NCBI GenBank assembly: GCA_951813515.1
Contig: OX638346.1
Coordinates: 3,279,617-3,343,616, forward strand
DNA length: 64,000 nt
Direction of reading: 5' to 3'
DNA from: an uncultured Pseudomonadales bacterium
GTDB lineage: Bacteria > Pseudomonadota > Gammaproteobacteria > Pseudomonadales > Azotimanducaceae
Shown piece by piece: positions 1-8,508 of this stretch (the stretch's first letter is position 1; each line of letters opens with the position of its first letter). Under the pieces are notes generated by a model, which did not search any database, was not told the origin of the DNA, and worked only from the letters and a program-made list of their open reading frames with translations. Both the position numbers and the translations under genes were made by a program.

Positions 1-915
1 TTGAATTCCGCCGCGCTCGGTGGCGGGTGTCGTCGAGAGGTTCGCCAAGTGGCCGGTCGGACTCGAAAGCAGGCTCATCGCAGCTATCGACTGGTCCGAC
101 TCTATGGCTAGCTGCCAACTGCCCGTGCCGACCCCCAGCGATCCGTCCAGACCCGCAGCGCTGCCGGACTCCAGTTCCGCCGCCGAGTATGTCCTGACAG
201 CGCCGGCCGGTACCTGCACAGTCACCGGACCGGCACCGCGAGCGCCCGAATCGTCCGTGCCGGTGATGACCGCCGTTGCGGCGTTTTCGTCGAGATTGAC
301 CAGCCTCAGCAAGCTCTCCTGGTTCGAGTCGGTCCCCGGGTCGAAGGTCGCGATCCGAAGTCCGCCGCCGCGCCCCGCCGCTGCGTCGTACATCGATGTC
401 AGGAAGCCGTCCTCCGTACGAACGTAGGGCAGGACCTCGATTTCGAGGTCGCTGGCGAGTCCGAGCCGCCAGGCTCCCTGTCCCGCGCCCGTACAGCCCG
501 TCAGCCCTGCGGCCCTGTTGCCGGTCTCCAGGTCATCGGAGCTGAAATGCGCTGTCTCCCTTGCGTCCAGCGATATCCTCAGTGGGCCGTGGGACTCTCC
601 TTCGTCGTCGAACGCCTCGATCCATACATGGCCAGCCTCGGCAGAGTGGTTGATGATCCGCGCCAGGCCCTCGCGTCCGGGTGCGCCCGAAGCCGAAGGG
701 AAGAACGGAATCGTGTGGCCGGATGCCGATGCCGGCGTATCGCCAACGGGGATCTCGCAGGAGGGCGGAGGAGGTAGGACGACTACCGGGTCCGGTCCCC
801 CGCCGCCGCCACCGCAGCCGCCGACGAAAGCCAGCACGACCGCCAACGCAAAGGCTGCATCCAGCCGCGCCGTTCGCGCTGAATGCCCACGCTGCGTCCG
901 GGTACCTGCTGCCAT
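1..915 (-). CDS. Secreted lipoprotein, 3' end beyond the window
   Basis: An open frame of 305 codons runs from an ATG at 915 to the left edge without a stop, so the C-terminus is missing. The N-terminus has basic residues, a hydrophobic stretch (AFALAVVLAFVGG) and a lipobox-like Cys followed by a Gly run and a Pro-rich tether (VVVLPPPPS). This is the layout of a lipoprotein anchored to the outer membrane or carried to the surface. The rest is beta-rich, with two similar segments (each with a pattern like RLVNLDENAATAVI and a later GSWQLAI), suggesting repeated small beta domains. It lies 79 bp downstream of the subtilisin-type protease on the same strand and may be co-transcribed. Function unknown. 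Confidence 0.75.
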   Translation of the reverse strand, partial: MAAGTRTQRGHSARTARLDAAFALAVVLAFVGGCGGGGGGPDPVVVLPPPPSCEIPVGDTPASASGHTIPFFPSASGAPGREGLARIINHSAEAGHVWIEAFDDEGESHGPLRISLDARETAHFSSDDLETGNRAAGLTGCTGAGQGAWRLGLASDLEIEVLPYVRTEDGFLTSMYDAAAGRGGGLRIATFDPGTDSNQESLLRLVNLDENAATAVITGTDDSGARGAGPVTVQVPAGAVRTYSAAELESGSAAGLDGSLGVGTGSWQLAIESDQSIAAMSLLSSPTGHLANLSTTPATERGGIQ

Positions 916-994
916 GGGATACGGTGTCGCCAAACCGCAAACAGTATACGGAGCCGACCGCCTGACGATGGATGGGATCCGCTGCGATCGCCGA

Positions 995-3547
995 TCAGTT
1001 GGCGGGATGGTCGCCGTAGTAGAAACGCAATCGCCAGCCGGCCAGGCTACCGGTGTCCTCGGCGGCGAGGTCGGCCACGTGTACGGTCCATTGGCCGTTG
1101 GGATTCTCGCCGTAGAAAGCGTTGCTCAGCAGATGCCAGTTCCGCATTCCTTCGAAACCATCGAGAATCGCATTCAGGGGCGGGTTGACCACGCTGGCGG
1201 TGCCGGCGGGCGAGAGCAGGGTGACTCCGAGGTCGAGGCCATTGGTGTGCTCGACGGCGATTTCCAGGACCACCGCTTCAATGTTTGCCGTGTCGGGCAG
1301 ACCGGCGATCTCCAGCGCCGCGCTGGTACCCGCGCCGTCGGCGTCCGGGATGACGAGCGACATTTCCGCGTCCACGGCGGCATCGAACCACTCCGATTCG
1401 ACAAAGTCCCCGAGGTTGTCCGCGGTGTAGTCGGACGCCATCGCGACCGCGGCATCGATGTCGACGGCGCCGAACCCGTACCAGTTGTGGAAGTCGTATC
1501 CGGCGGCGTTGGTTTGCCAGGCATGCTGCGCGACGTACGGCGTGCCGTTGAAGGCAGCCCGAACCTCGGCGATATCCGGATCGATCATGCGTGCGGACGC
1601 TGCGAGGATGTGCTTCACATCGCGCCAGGTGAGATCCGGGTTGACGCCCAGCAGAACGGCGATCGCACCGGCGACGGCGGGTGCCGCCGAGGACGTGCCC
1701 GCGAATGCGCTGACGTAGTCACCGTCGCGATTGAGCGGATGCTCGCTCGTCAGGCCGTACGGAACGAACTGGTTGAAACCCGCAAGCGCGCCAGCCTGGT
1801 CGGTGGTGATCATCGCAGGGGACTCGACGCCGTCCTCGCCTGACGGACCCACGACCCAGAGGTTTGCGCCGGCGCTGGAATAGGACGACCTGACATCGTC
1901 GGCATTGAATCCCCCGACGACGGTCAGCCAGGGCAGGTTCTGCTCCGGATCCGCGTTGCTGCCGACGCAGCCCACCTCCTGGTTGAAAGGGTGGGCCGGG
2001 TCGCAGGCATCGAAGGCGTTGCCCGCCGCTTTCACGTATAGCGCGCCACGGCCCGATCGAAGCTGTTCGCTGCCCATCCTGAACAGCCGGGCGAACTCTT
2101 CCTGAACGTTCTCCGACGGGGCCTCGTAGCCGAAGCTCATGTTGAAGATGTCGACGCTGGCGGAATCCGGAAACGCGTCGCTTGCCCCCAGGCTGAGCAG
2201 AAACGCGGTTGGTGCCGCGGCCTCCGGATCATCTTCGGGGCCACCGGCGGCTTCGAGCGGGTTGAACCCCACGAGCGTGACCTCCGGCGCCACGCCGCGT
2301 CCACCGTAACCGTTGTTCGCGGCTGCTGCGGCGATGCCGGCCACGCTGGTGCCATGATCGCCGAGCGTGCTGAAGTTGAACGGGTCGGTCGGCGACGCAC
2401 CGGGTCTGCCCGGGAAGCCGAAGTTGAACGATCCGCCCGCAACAGTGCTGGCGGCCAGGTCCGGATGGCAGATCTCGAGCCCCGAATCGACGACGGCCAG
2501 CTTTACGCCGGCACCGTTTTGGCCGGCATCGATAGCCGCCGTCATGCGAAGATCGGCGCCAGCCGTGCCGCCGCGTTCCGAGAACGCGTTCTGCCCGGTG
2601 TTGCGCAGGTGCCACTGGTCGGCGAACAGCGGGTCACTGTCTCCGGCATCCGGTGTTCGATCCGGCGCTTCGCATGTCACCGTGACCAGGCCATCGGCGT
2701 TGGTCGCGAAGCCGTTCAGATACACGTTGGGACCTAGACCTTCGAGTCCGTTTGAAGGCGCCTCTCCGAGGTATGCCCGGAAGAAGTAGTTACCGTTCGG
2801 CGCCAGTTCCGCGAGCGGTAGCTGAAACTGACGCAGGCCGCCGAGGAACAGGTCAAACGGATCTGTGATGGGTGCGATTTCGTAGGCGGCAATCGTATGC
2901 ACGTCGGTATCGAAATCGATGTCCGTGGACCATTCTCCTACCAGAGGCACGGGCTCGGAGGTGTCTGCGGGAACCAGCGCGATCACCACCAGCGTGACAG
3001 CGTCTTCGGCGACGCGGAACAGGAGCGGCAGCAGGGTGTTGCCACTCTCCGGTTCAGGGGGCGGCATCTTGTCTACTGTCGCCGGCTCGCCGTCGATCAC
3101 TGTCAGCGTGATCGAGGCCGGGTTGCCCACCCGGGCGTAGCCGGTGAACGCGCTGATGGCGACTTCGATAGTCTCGTCCCCTTCCTCATCGAAATCCCGG
3201 TACACGTCCACCTCTGTCGTGGCGGAGGTGGCGTTCGGCGGGATCGTGAAGCTGTCGGGCCCGGCCTCGTAGTCGCGGTCTCGGGCGGCGGTTCCGGCAA
3301 AGTTCAATCGCACGCCGATGGATCCTCGGGCGGGGGAATCGAGTTCGACGTTCACCCGGACCTTCGGGTTCTCGGCCTCCTCGATACTGGCGTCGCCGGT
3401 GACGGAGAGCGTGATCGACGCGGGCGGCGGGGGAGGTGGCGGCTCCTCGGCGCCGCCGCCGCAACCGCTCGTGCCCAGCAGGAGCAACGCTGCGGCAACT
3501 GCGATCGTGTGGCCGGCGAGGGGTGTCGGGAGCCGGATTGCTTTCAC
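995..3547 (-). CDS. Subtilisin-family (S8) serine protease lipoprotein with Calx-beta and P domains
   Basis: An 850-residue exported protease. Residues 1-29 form a lipoprotein signal ending in LGTSGC, followed by a Gly and Pro-rich tether. Residues 43-152 look like a Calx-beta domain (acidic, DFDEEGDETIEV). The S8 catalytic domain spans about 345-705: Asp354 in AVVDSGLEICHPDL, His398 in GDHGTSVAGIA, oxyanion Asn510 in AAGN and Ser619 in AGTSSAAPAVAG are all present, so it should be active. Residues 715-850 resemble a proprotein-convertase P domain (WTVHVADLAAEDTGSLAGW). No obvious S8 inhibitor prodomain precedes the catalytic domain; the gene just upstream may supply it. Likely role: surface or periplasmic protein degradation. 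Confidence 0.9.
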   Translation of the reverse strand: MKAIRLPTPLAGHTIAVAAALLLLGTSGCGGGAEEPPPPPPPASITLSVTGDASIEEAENPKVRVNVELDSPARGSIGVRLNFAGTAARDRDYEAGPDSFTIPPNATSATTEVDVYRDFDEEGDETIEVAISAFTGYARVGNPASITLTVIDGEPATVDKMPPPEPESGNTLLPLLFRVAEDAVTLVVIALVPADTSEPVPLVGEWSTDIDFDTDVHTIAAYEIAPITDPFDLFLGGLRQFQLPLAELAPNGNYFFRAYLGEAPSNGLEGLGPNVYLNGFATNADGLVTVTCEAPDRTPDAGDSDPLFADQWHLRNTGQNAFSERGGTAGADLRMTAAIDAGQNGAGVKLAVVDSGLEICHPDLAASTVAGGSFNFGFPGRPGASPTDPFNFSTLGDHGTSVAGIAAAAANNGYGGRGVAPEVTLVGFNPLEAAGGPEDDPEAAAPTAFLLSLGASDAFPDSASVDIFNMSFGYEAPSENVQEEFARLFRMGSEQLRSGRGALYVKAAGNAFDACDPAHPFNQEVGCVGSNADPEQNLPWLTVVGGFNADDVRSSYSSAGANLWVVGPSGEDGVESPAMITTDQAGALAGFNQFVPYGLTSEHPLNRDGDYVSAFAGTSSAAPAVAGAIAVLLGVNPDLTWRDVKHILAASARMIDPDIAEVRAAFNGTPYVAQHAWQTNAAGYDFHNWYGFGAVDIDAAVAMASDYTADNLGDFVESEWFDAAVDAEMSLVIPDADGAGTSAALEIAGLPDTANIEAVVLEIAVEHTNGLDLGVTLLSPAGTASVVNPPLNAILDGFEGMRNWHLLSNAFYGENPNGQWTVHVADLAAEDTGSLAGWRLRFYYGDHPAN

Positions 3548-3592
3548 GGCTTCAAGATGCCTCGTGGCCTGATCGACGCAAGACGGCCAGCT

Positions 3593-4189
3593 TCATCGCC
3601 ACTCGATCCGGGGCCCGCGCACCCGCACGGCGGCATCTGGTTCGCCCGGAAGTCCCCGGACGCGTGCGACGGCGTCTGCGGGGTGGAGATCTTTGGGCAA
3701 ATCAACGATGGCGAAGCCGAGCGTCTCGAAGACCGTCACGCCCGTTGCGCCGATTGCCGACGCGATGGCGTCGACCTGCATGCCCATGTCGAGTTCGATG
3801 CGGATGCTCGGCAACAGCGATGCGAACGCGCGCCGTTCGGGATCGAACGTGATCCATGAGCGGGGCCCGTCGAGGGGCGTCGCAGCCTTGAACGTTTCGC
3901 CCTCGAAGGTGACGAGATGAATCCGCCGCGAGCCGGCTTCGAACGACTGGGCGGCGAAGCCGCCGGATACCGTGTCCAGCGTGTCTGCAGGACCGCCGCG
4001 CGAGGGTAGCACCACGAGGTCACGTCCCTCGGCTTCCACGATGGGCAGGGCGTCCGCCGGCAATGGCCGATCCACGGGCTCCTGTGCCTGTGCCGGCAGC
4101 GCCGCTGCGAGTGCCATGAACACCGCCATTCGGAAGGCGTGGCGCGCGGTCGATTCAGGGAGTGCCGTAGGAAATTCCATGTCAGGCAC
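3593..4189 (-). CDS. Exported protein, possibly a separately encoded S8 protease N-domain
   Basis: A 198-residue protein with a signal peptide (hydrophobic core FMALAAALPAQAQ; an internal Met near residue 21 could be the real start). It ends 45 bp before the subtilisin-family protease gene on the same strand, so the two probably form one operon. The C-terminal 60 residues (GVTVFETLGFAIVDLP, then ADAVARVRGLPGEPDAAV) have the alternating hydrophobic, 'A...LR.LPGV..AE' character of S8 propeptide or N-terminal regulatory domains, which normally sit in the same polypeptide just before the catalytic domain. The protease next door lacks such a domain. Chaperone or inhibitor in trans is therefore inference; the resemblance is by eye only. 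Confidence 0.6.
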   Translation of the reverse strand: MPDMEFPTALPESTARHAFRMAVFMALAAALPAQAQEPVDRPLPADALPIVEAEGRDLVVLPSRGGPADTLDTVSGGFAAQSFEAGSRRIHLVTFEGETFKAATPLDGPRSWITFDPERRAFASLLPSIRIELDMGMQVDAIASAIGATGVTVFETLGFAIVDLPKDLHPADAVARVRGLPGEPDAAVRVRGPRIEWR

Positions 4190-4312
4190 TATAGCTGATC
4201 GCCGAGGCTGAGAAACGCGACGTCTCGGGTCGTTGCAACGCCGTTTGGCTGCTGTTCAGCTTCGGTTCGTCGGTGGGGCGCTCCAGTCTCAGGAAGGACT
4301 GCCAGTGTGTGG

Positions 4313-5236
4313 CTATCTCTTGGCTGGCAGTTGTATCCCCGAGTCCTTCTCGAACGCAGAGACGAATTTCTGTGCGCGCGCGACCTTGGCCCGTTCGTCC
4401 TCCTTGTCGATGTAGGGGGGTACGACCCCTTGCTGCGTCAGGATCCCGAACCTGGGCCGGTTTCGATCAAGCACGTCCTGCGGAATCCTGCCGATGAACT
4501 CCTCCGTCGCGCGAAGGAGGGACCGCACCATGAGGAGATGCACGCTGACTCGCAGCCCCGGCGCCACTCGATTGTATGCGCCGTGCCAGGTATTGCCGTG
4601 AAAGACAAGCAGCGAGCCTGCCGGCGCTTCAACAGGGACAGCCTGGTCGTTGCCGCCGTCCCCGATCGAAGTTTCGCTGGCGACCGGGTTGCGGCACCAC
4701 TTGTGGCTACCCGGCACGAACACGGTGCTTCCATTATCCCGGTTGAAATCGGTCAGCAGGTAGATGCCCTTGCACAGCAGAGCCTGCGTTGGCAACGGCG
4801 ATGGTAGCCGTGTGTCCGTATGCAACCGGAACCGGGTTTCGCCAGGCCCCTTCATGGAAGCGCTCAGCGAAGACAGCACCACGTCGTAACCACACAGGTA
4901 CGTCGCCAGAGCAAGCAGCGCCGGGTTCATCAGCGACTCCTCGAATACCCGATCCTCGAGCAGCAACGCCTTCATCGCGTAACCGACGGGCGAATTGGCT
5001 CGACCTCTCACTCCGCCACGCTCGAGGTCGGGACGTTCCCCGCTACGCCGCGCGGCGATATCCAGACATGTTTCGAGCATCCGTTCGGCGAGGCCATTCG
5101 GATTTGCGATCTCGGGCGGAACGACCGTGTAGCCGTGGGTATCCAAATCCTCGATGTAGCGCTGCATGCCCAGATCACTGATCTCCTTCGAGAGGGTGCC
5201 AAGGCCGACCTCGTGCGTGTATGCAGCTTCTGCCAT
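4313..5236 (-). CDS. Phytanoyl-CoA dioxygenase (PhyH) family protein
   Basis: A 307-residue Fe(II)/2-oxoglutarate dioxygenase. From the Met at 5236 the metal ligands are His139 and Asp141 (FRLHTDTRLP) and His218 (GNTWHGAYN), with Arg229 (GLRVSVHL) placed to bind 2-oxoglutarate. The family hydroxylates small hydrophobic or amino-acid-like substrates; the substrate here cannot be told. The start at 5236 is chosen over one 24 bp upstream because GAAGGAAG lies 5 nt before it. No signal peptide, so it is cytoplasmic. It stands alone between the protease operon and the divergent lipoprotein at 5521. Confidence 0.85.
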   Translation of the reverse strand: MAEAAYTHEVGLGTLSKEISDLGMQRYIEDLDTHGYTVVPPEIANPNGLAERMLETCLDIAARRSGERPDLERGGVRGRANSPVGYAMKALLLEDRVFEESLMNPALLALATYLCGYDVVLSSLSASMKGPGETRFRLHTDTRLPSPLPTQALLCKGIYLLTDFNRDNGSTVFVPGSHKWCRNPVASETSIGDGGNDQAVPVEAPAGSLLVFHGNTWHGAYNRVAPGLRVSVHLLMVRSLLRATEEFIGRIPQDVLDRNRPRFGILTQQGVVPPYIDKEDERAKVARAQKFVSAFEKDSGIQLPAKR

Positions 5237-5520
5237 GATGACTTCCTTCGTCCAGATCATTCGAGTTTACGCAGGAGCAGGGCGAGCCACAAAGTGGGGA
5301 ATCAAGGACTGTTGCCCAAAAAAGCAGCGAGTCCGTCTGTCGCTGAACCGGGGAACCAGATTGGGGGAGTGAGACGGTCTCGGACGTTGATGCCAATGGA
5401 GGGAAGCTCTTGTTTGGCGCGTTCAATTACCCCCGGAATGACAACACCATGGACCTGGCTTGGCGTTCGTTGAATGATCGTCATGTGCCAGGGCCGCCGC
5501 CTCGAGGACGCATTCAAAGA

Positions 5521-6699
5521 ATGATCCGGTGCCCCACACTTTTTGCCGCGCGGTCCGCGACCGTTGCCTGTGCCCTGATCCAATGGGGCTGCGGGGGCGG
5601 GGGAGAGAGCGCGCCGCCGCCCGTCGTGGTGCCTCCTCCCGTTGTCGTACGTCCTCCACCTCCTCCGGTTTCGCCCGGGACGCTGAGATCCGAACCGGCG
5701 CGGTGCGAGGGCGGCAAGGCGGGCGGGGAATACGCCCTCATGGGGATGCGCAACGGCACTGCCATTGTCGATGTATCCGATCCGGAGAGTCCGGCTTTTC
5801 TCGGACGGCTTCCGACGCAGACTTTCGAGTCGGCCTGGCGCGACATCAAGGTCTACCGAGACCACGCCTATGTGGTCGCCGACAACGCCGGCGCCCACGG
5901 CATGCAGGTGTTCGACCTCGGACGTCTGCGGGGGCTCTCGGGATCCGAGGAGTTTTCCGCCGACATGGTCTACGGCGACTTCGGGCGCGCCCACAACCTG
6001 GCGATCAACGAGGAGACAGGCTACGCCTACGCGGTGTCGACCGAGACCTGCGGCGGGGGACTGCACATGATAGACATCCAGACACCGATCAATCCGATGT
6101 TCGCGGGCTGCCACGCGCCTGACGGCAGGACGCACGACACGCAATGCGTCGTCTACAACGGACCCGATGCGGAGTACCACGGACGTGAGATCTGCGTCAG
6201 TTCGAACGAGGATCATGTCGAGGTGGTGGATGTCACCGACAAGTCCGCTCCGCTCACCCTTTCGACATCGACCTATCCGAATTTGGGTTATGTGCATCAG
6301 GGCTGGTTGACGGAGGACCACGCGTTCTTTCTGCTCGGGGACGAACTGGACGAATCCCGCCTCGGGTTGTCCACCCGCACCCACGTCTTCGACATGTCCG
6401 ACCTTGAGGCGCCTGAGCATCTCTACGCCCACGACCTCGGCACAAGCGCGACCGACCATAACCTCTATGTGCTGGGCGACCGCGTGTTCGAAGCGAACTA
6501 CACCTCCGGCTTGCGTGTCCTCGAGTTGGGCAACCTCGCTCGCCAGGAAATCGAGGAGATCGCCTGGTTCGACACCTATCCGGACGGCGACGGAACGAGT
6601 TTAGATGGCGCCTGGAGCGTGTACCCGTATCTGCCATCGGGCACCGTTCTCGTCAGCGACATCAAGAACGGCCTGTTCGTTCTCACGCTGGAGGAATGA
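5521..6699 (+). CDS. Choice-of-anchor B / LVIVD-repeat lipoprotein
   Basis: A 392-residue exported protein. The Met at 5521 begins a lipoprotein signal (ALIQWGC) followed by a Gly stretch and a long Pro/Val tether (PPPVVVPPPVVV). Further upstream starts would put 37 residues before the signal peptide, so 5521 is preferred. The body consists of beta-propeller-like repeats with the LVIVD signature: TAIVDVSDPESPAFLG, GLHMIDIQTPINPMFAG, VEVVDVTDKSAPLTLS, THVFDMSDLEAPEHL and GLRVLELGN. Choice-of-anchor B proteins are surface proteins of unknown ligand, usually 350-700 residues. This one has no C-terminal sorting tail, the lipid being the anchor. Confidence 0.85.
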   Translation: MIRCPTLFAARSATVACALIQWGCGGGGESAPPPVVVPPPVVVRPPPPPVSPGTLRSEPARCEGGKAGGEYALMGMRNGTAIVDVSDPESPAFLGRLPTQTFESAWRDIKVYRDHAYVVADNAGAHGMQVFDLGRLRGLSGSEEFSADMVYGDFGRAHNLAINEETGYAYAVSTETCGGGLHMIDIQTPINPMFAGCHAPDGRTHDTQCVVYNGPDAEYHGREICVSSNEDHVEVVDVTDKSAPLTLSTSTYPNLGYVHQGWLTEDHAFFLLGDELDESRLGLSTRTHVFDMSDLEAPEHLYAHDLGTSATDHNLYVLGDRVFEANYTSGLRVLELGNLARQEIEEIAWFDTYPDGDGTSLDGAWSVYPYLPSGTVLVSDIKNGLFVLTLEE

Positions 6700-6816
6700 C
6701 GACGTGGCGATGAGGACCGCGGCGATTCGATTTGTGGGGTTGGACGCGCTAGATTCAGATCTCAAACTTCGAATTCCTTGCTGCATGCATCGGTCGGTGG
6801 AGGCGGGGTCAGGGCC

Positions 6817-7584
6817 ATGAGCGAGGCGATTGGTCTGAGGTCATTCGCAACAGGAACGCTGTCGATATTGATCAATCCGTTCCTGTTCATTCAAGCCTTG
6901 CGGTTGAATGTTGGTCAGCTCTATCTCCGGCTTCGCGATAAGAATGCGTTGGCCGGATCGGGTGGCCACGTCACTTCTCAACGCTACGGGCTACCGCTTT
7001 GCGGCGAATGGCTGGTTGCCAACGGCGGTGTGACGAAGCAGACATCGCATTCCTGGGACTTGCCGAACCAGCGTTACGCGTACGATTTCGTGAAGGCGTC
7101 GGACTTGCTGGAGGAGGGGTCGCGTTGTGAACGCCAACACCTCCCCGACTTTTCGGCGTTCGGTCAGCCGGTCTTCGCGCCAGCCGACGGCATCGTAGTC
7201 CACGCCCAGGATGGGCAACGGGACTATCCGTTCCCTGGTTCCGGCGCGGTGGACATGTGGTGCCGCGACATCCGCGGAAACCACATCTTGACCCGGCATC
7301 GCGACGACGAGTTCAGTCTTCTTGCCCATCTGCGTAAGGGCAGCGTTTCGGTGGCGGTGGGCGAGACCGTGCGTGTCGGACAGAAGATCGGCGAGTGCGG
7401 GAATTCCGGCCATTCGACTCAACCCCACCTGCACTTCCATGTGCAGGACAGGCCTTCCTTCTATGCTGCGGCCAGCAAGATTGTCCTCTGGAGCAGGCTA
7501 CGCCGAAACGGCACCGTAATCGACGATTGCGCGGACCTTACCCGCAACGATCAGGTTCGGGACGCCTCGGGGCCTATCGGGTAG
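6817..7584 (+). CDS. M23 (LytM-type) metallopeptidase
   Basis: A 255-residue protein with the zinc-peptidase signature of family M23, which cleaves peptide cross-links in peptidoglycan. Zinc ligands seen are Asp90 (NQRYAYDF), His204 and His206 in TQPHLHFHVQD, with catalytic His171 in SLLAHLRKGS. The glycine-rich strand VGETVRVGQKIGECGNSGHS is typical. No cleavable signal is clear, but residues 10-28 are hydrophobic and could be an uncleaved membrane anchor. The start at 6817 is favoured by GGAGGCGGGG about 8-12 nt upstream; an earlier ATG at 6778 gives an unconvincing N-terminus. It lies 117 bp after the LVIVD lipoprotein and may follow it in the transcript. Confidence 0.87.
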   Translation: MSEAIGLRSFATGTLSILINPFLFIQALRLNVGQLYLRLRDKNALAGSGGHVTSQRYGLPLCGEWLVANGGVTKQTSHSWDLPNQRYAYDFVKASDLLEEGSRCERQHLPDFSAFGQPVFAPADGIVVHAQDGQRDYPFPGSGAVDMWCRDIRGNHILTRHRDDEFSLLAHLRKGSVSVAVGETVRVGQKIGECGNSGHSTQPHLHFHVQDRPSFYAAASKIVLWSRLRRNGTVIDDCADLTRNDQVRDASGPIG

Positions 7585-7776
7585 TTTCACAACTTCGAGA
7601 TTCATATCGCCATCGCTATCCTGATGTCCCGATAAGGCCAGGAGCCTTCAGCCGGGGGTGCTTCCCCGACCGCTGACGCGTAAGGAAGTGCCGGCATTTC
7701 CCCCGTCGCCGGAGGCGTACTTCCATGCAAGTCTCGCCGGTTTGCAGGGCCAGGCCCACGACAGGGCGGCGGGCCT

Positions 7777-8484
7777 TCAAGCGGAGGGTTCACACAGCCG
7801 GCTGGCGAGGGCGCCGTAGTCGTCGGCGGACATGTCGAACACGTCCGTTGGTCCTTCGGCACCGGGTTCCCACAGTTTAGGCTTCACGTAAGCCGTCTTG
7901 AGTCCGGCGCGCTGCGCGGCCAGCAGGTCCCCGGGATGCACGGCCACCATCATGACTTCGTCCGGCTGCGCACCAAGCAGGCGCGCGGCTGTGAGGTAGA
8001 CGGAGGGGTCCGGCTTGTACGCCCCGAGGAACTCGCAGGACAGGTACGCGTCCCAATCGATCCCCGCGTGGCGTGAACTGTTGACGACAATGGAAAGGCT
8101 CAGGACGGTGAGTATCGACACGATGTAGTGTTCGCGGAGTTGCTCAAGGGCGGCGGGCACGTCGTCCCAGACGCCCATGCGGTGCCACGCGCGGTTGAGT
8201 TCGTCGCGGTCCGCCTCGGACAGTTCCAGTTGCGGATGGGCGTCCGCCAACTCGTCCAGGACGGCGCGATGGAGCTGATCCGCGTTCTGCCACGGCAGTT
8301 CGCCGCTGCGGACCCGTGACAGTTCCTCGAACATGCGCCGCCGCCAGGTCATCGTGAATCCCGCATCGTCCACCGCCACGCCGCGTGCATCGGCCAGTGC
8401 CTGCACGGCCTGCCGGGTTGCCGTCTGCCAGTCGAAGATGCTGCCGCCGACGTCGAACGTCAGGGCCTTGATGCCGTTTCTCAT
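7777..8484 (-). CDS. Haloacid dehalogenase type II-like HAD hydrolase
   Basis: A 235-residue cytoplasmic HAD-superfamily enzyme. The nucleophile Asp11 is in TFDVGGSIFDWQ, matching the FDVxGTxxDW motif of 2-haloacid dehalogenases rather than the DxD of phosphatases. The Lys of motif III is in LGAYKPDPSVY and the acidic motif IV in MMVAVHPGDLLAAQRAG, where the usual HNWDL is HPGDL. Motif II is ILTVLSLSIV, lacking the usual Ser/Thr-Asn pattern of the type II enzymes, so activity on haloacids is uncertain. The gene is 24 bp downstream of the dihaem protein on the same strand, suggesting an operon. Confidence 0.82.
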   Translation of the reverse strand: MRNGIKALTFDVGGSIFDWQTATRQAVQALADARGVAVDDAGFTMTWRRRMFEELSRVRSGELPWQNADQLHRAVLDELADAHPQLELSEADRDELNRAWHRMGVWDDVPAALEQLREHYIVSILTVLSLSIVVNSSRHAGIDWDAYLSCEFLGAYKPDPSVYLTAARLLGAQPDEVMMVAVHPGDLLAAQRAGLKTAYVKPKLWEPGAEGPTDVFDMSADDYGALASRLCEPSA

Positions 8485-8508
8485 GTCTTCTCTACCCGCT
8501 TGTGGCCA

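Noticed and set aside
518..1843. 441-codon plus-strand frame over the left lipoprotein and protease genes
   Set aside because: It overlaps two well-supported minus-strand genes and shows no domain.
7585..7776. Inverted repeats after the M23 peptidase gene as a riboswitch or small RNA
   Set aside because: Short GC-rich pairs without a conserved core; not distinguishable from background.
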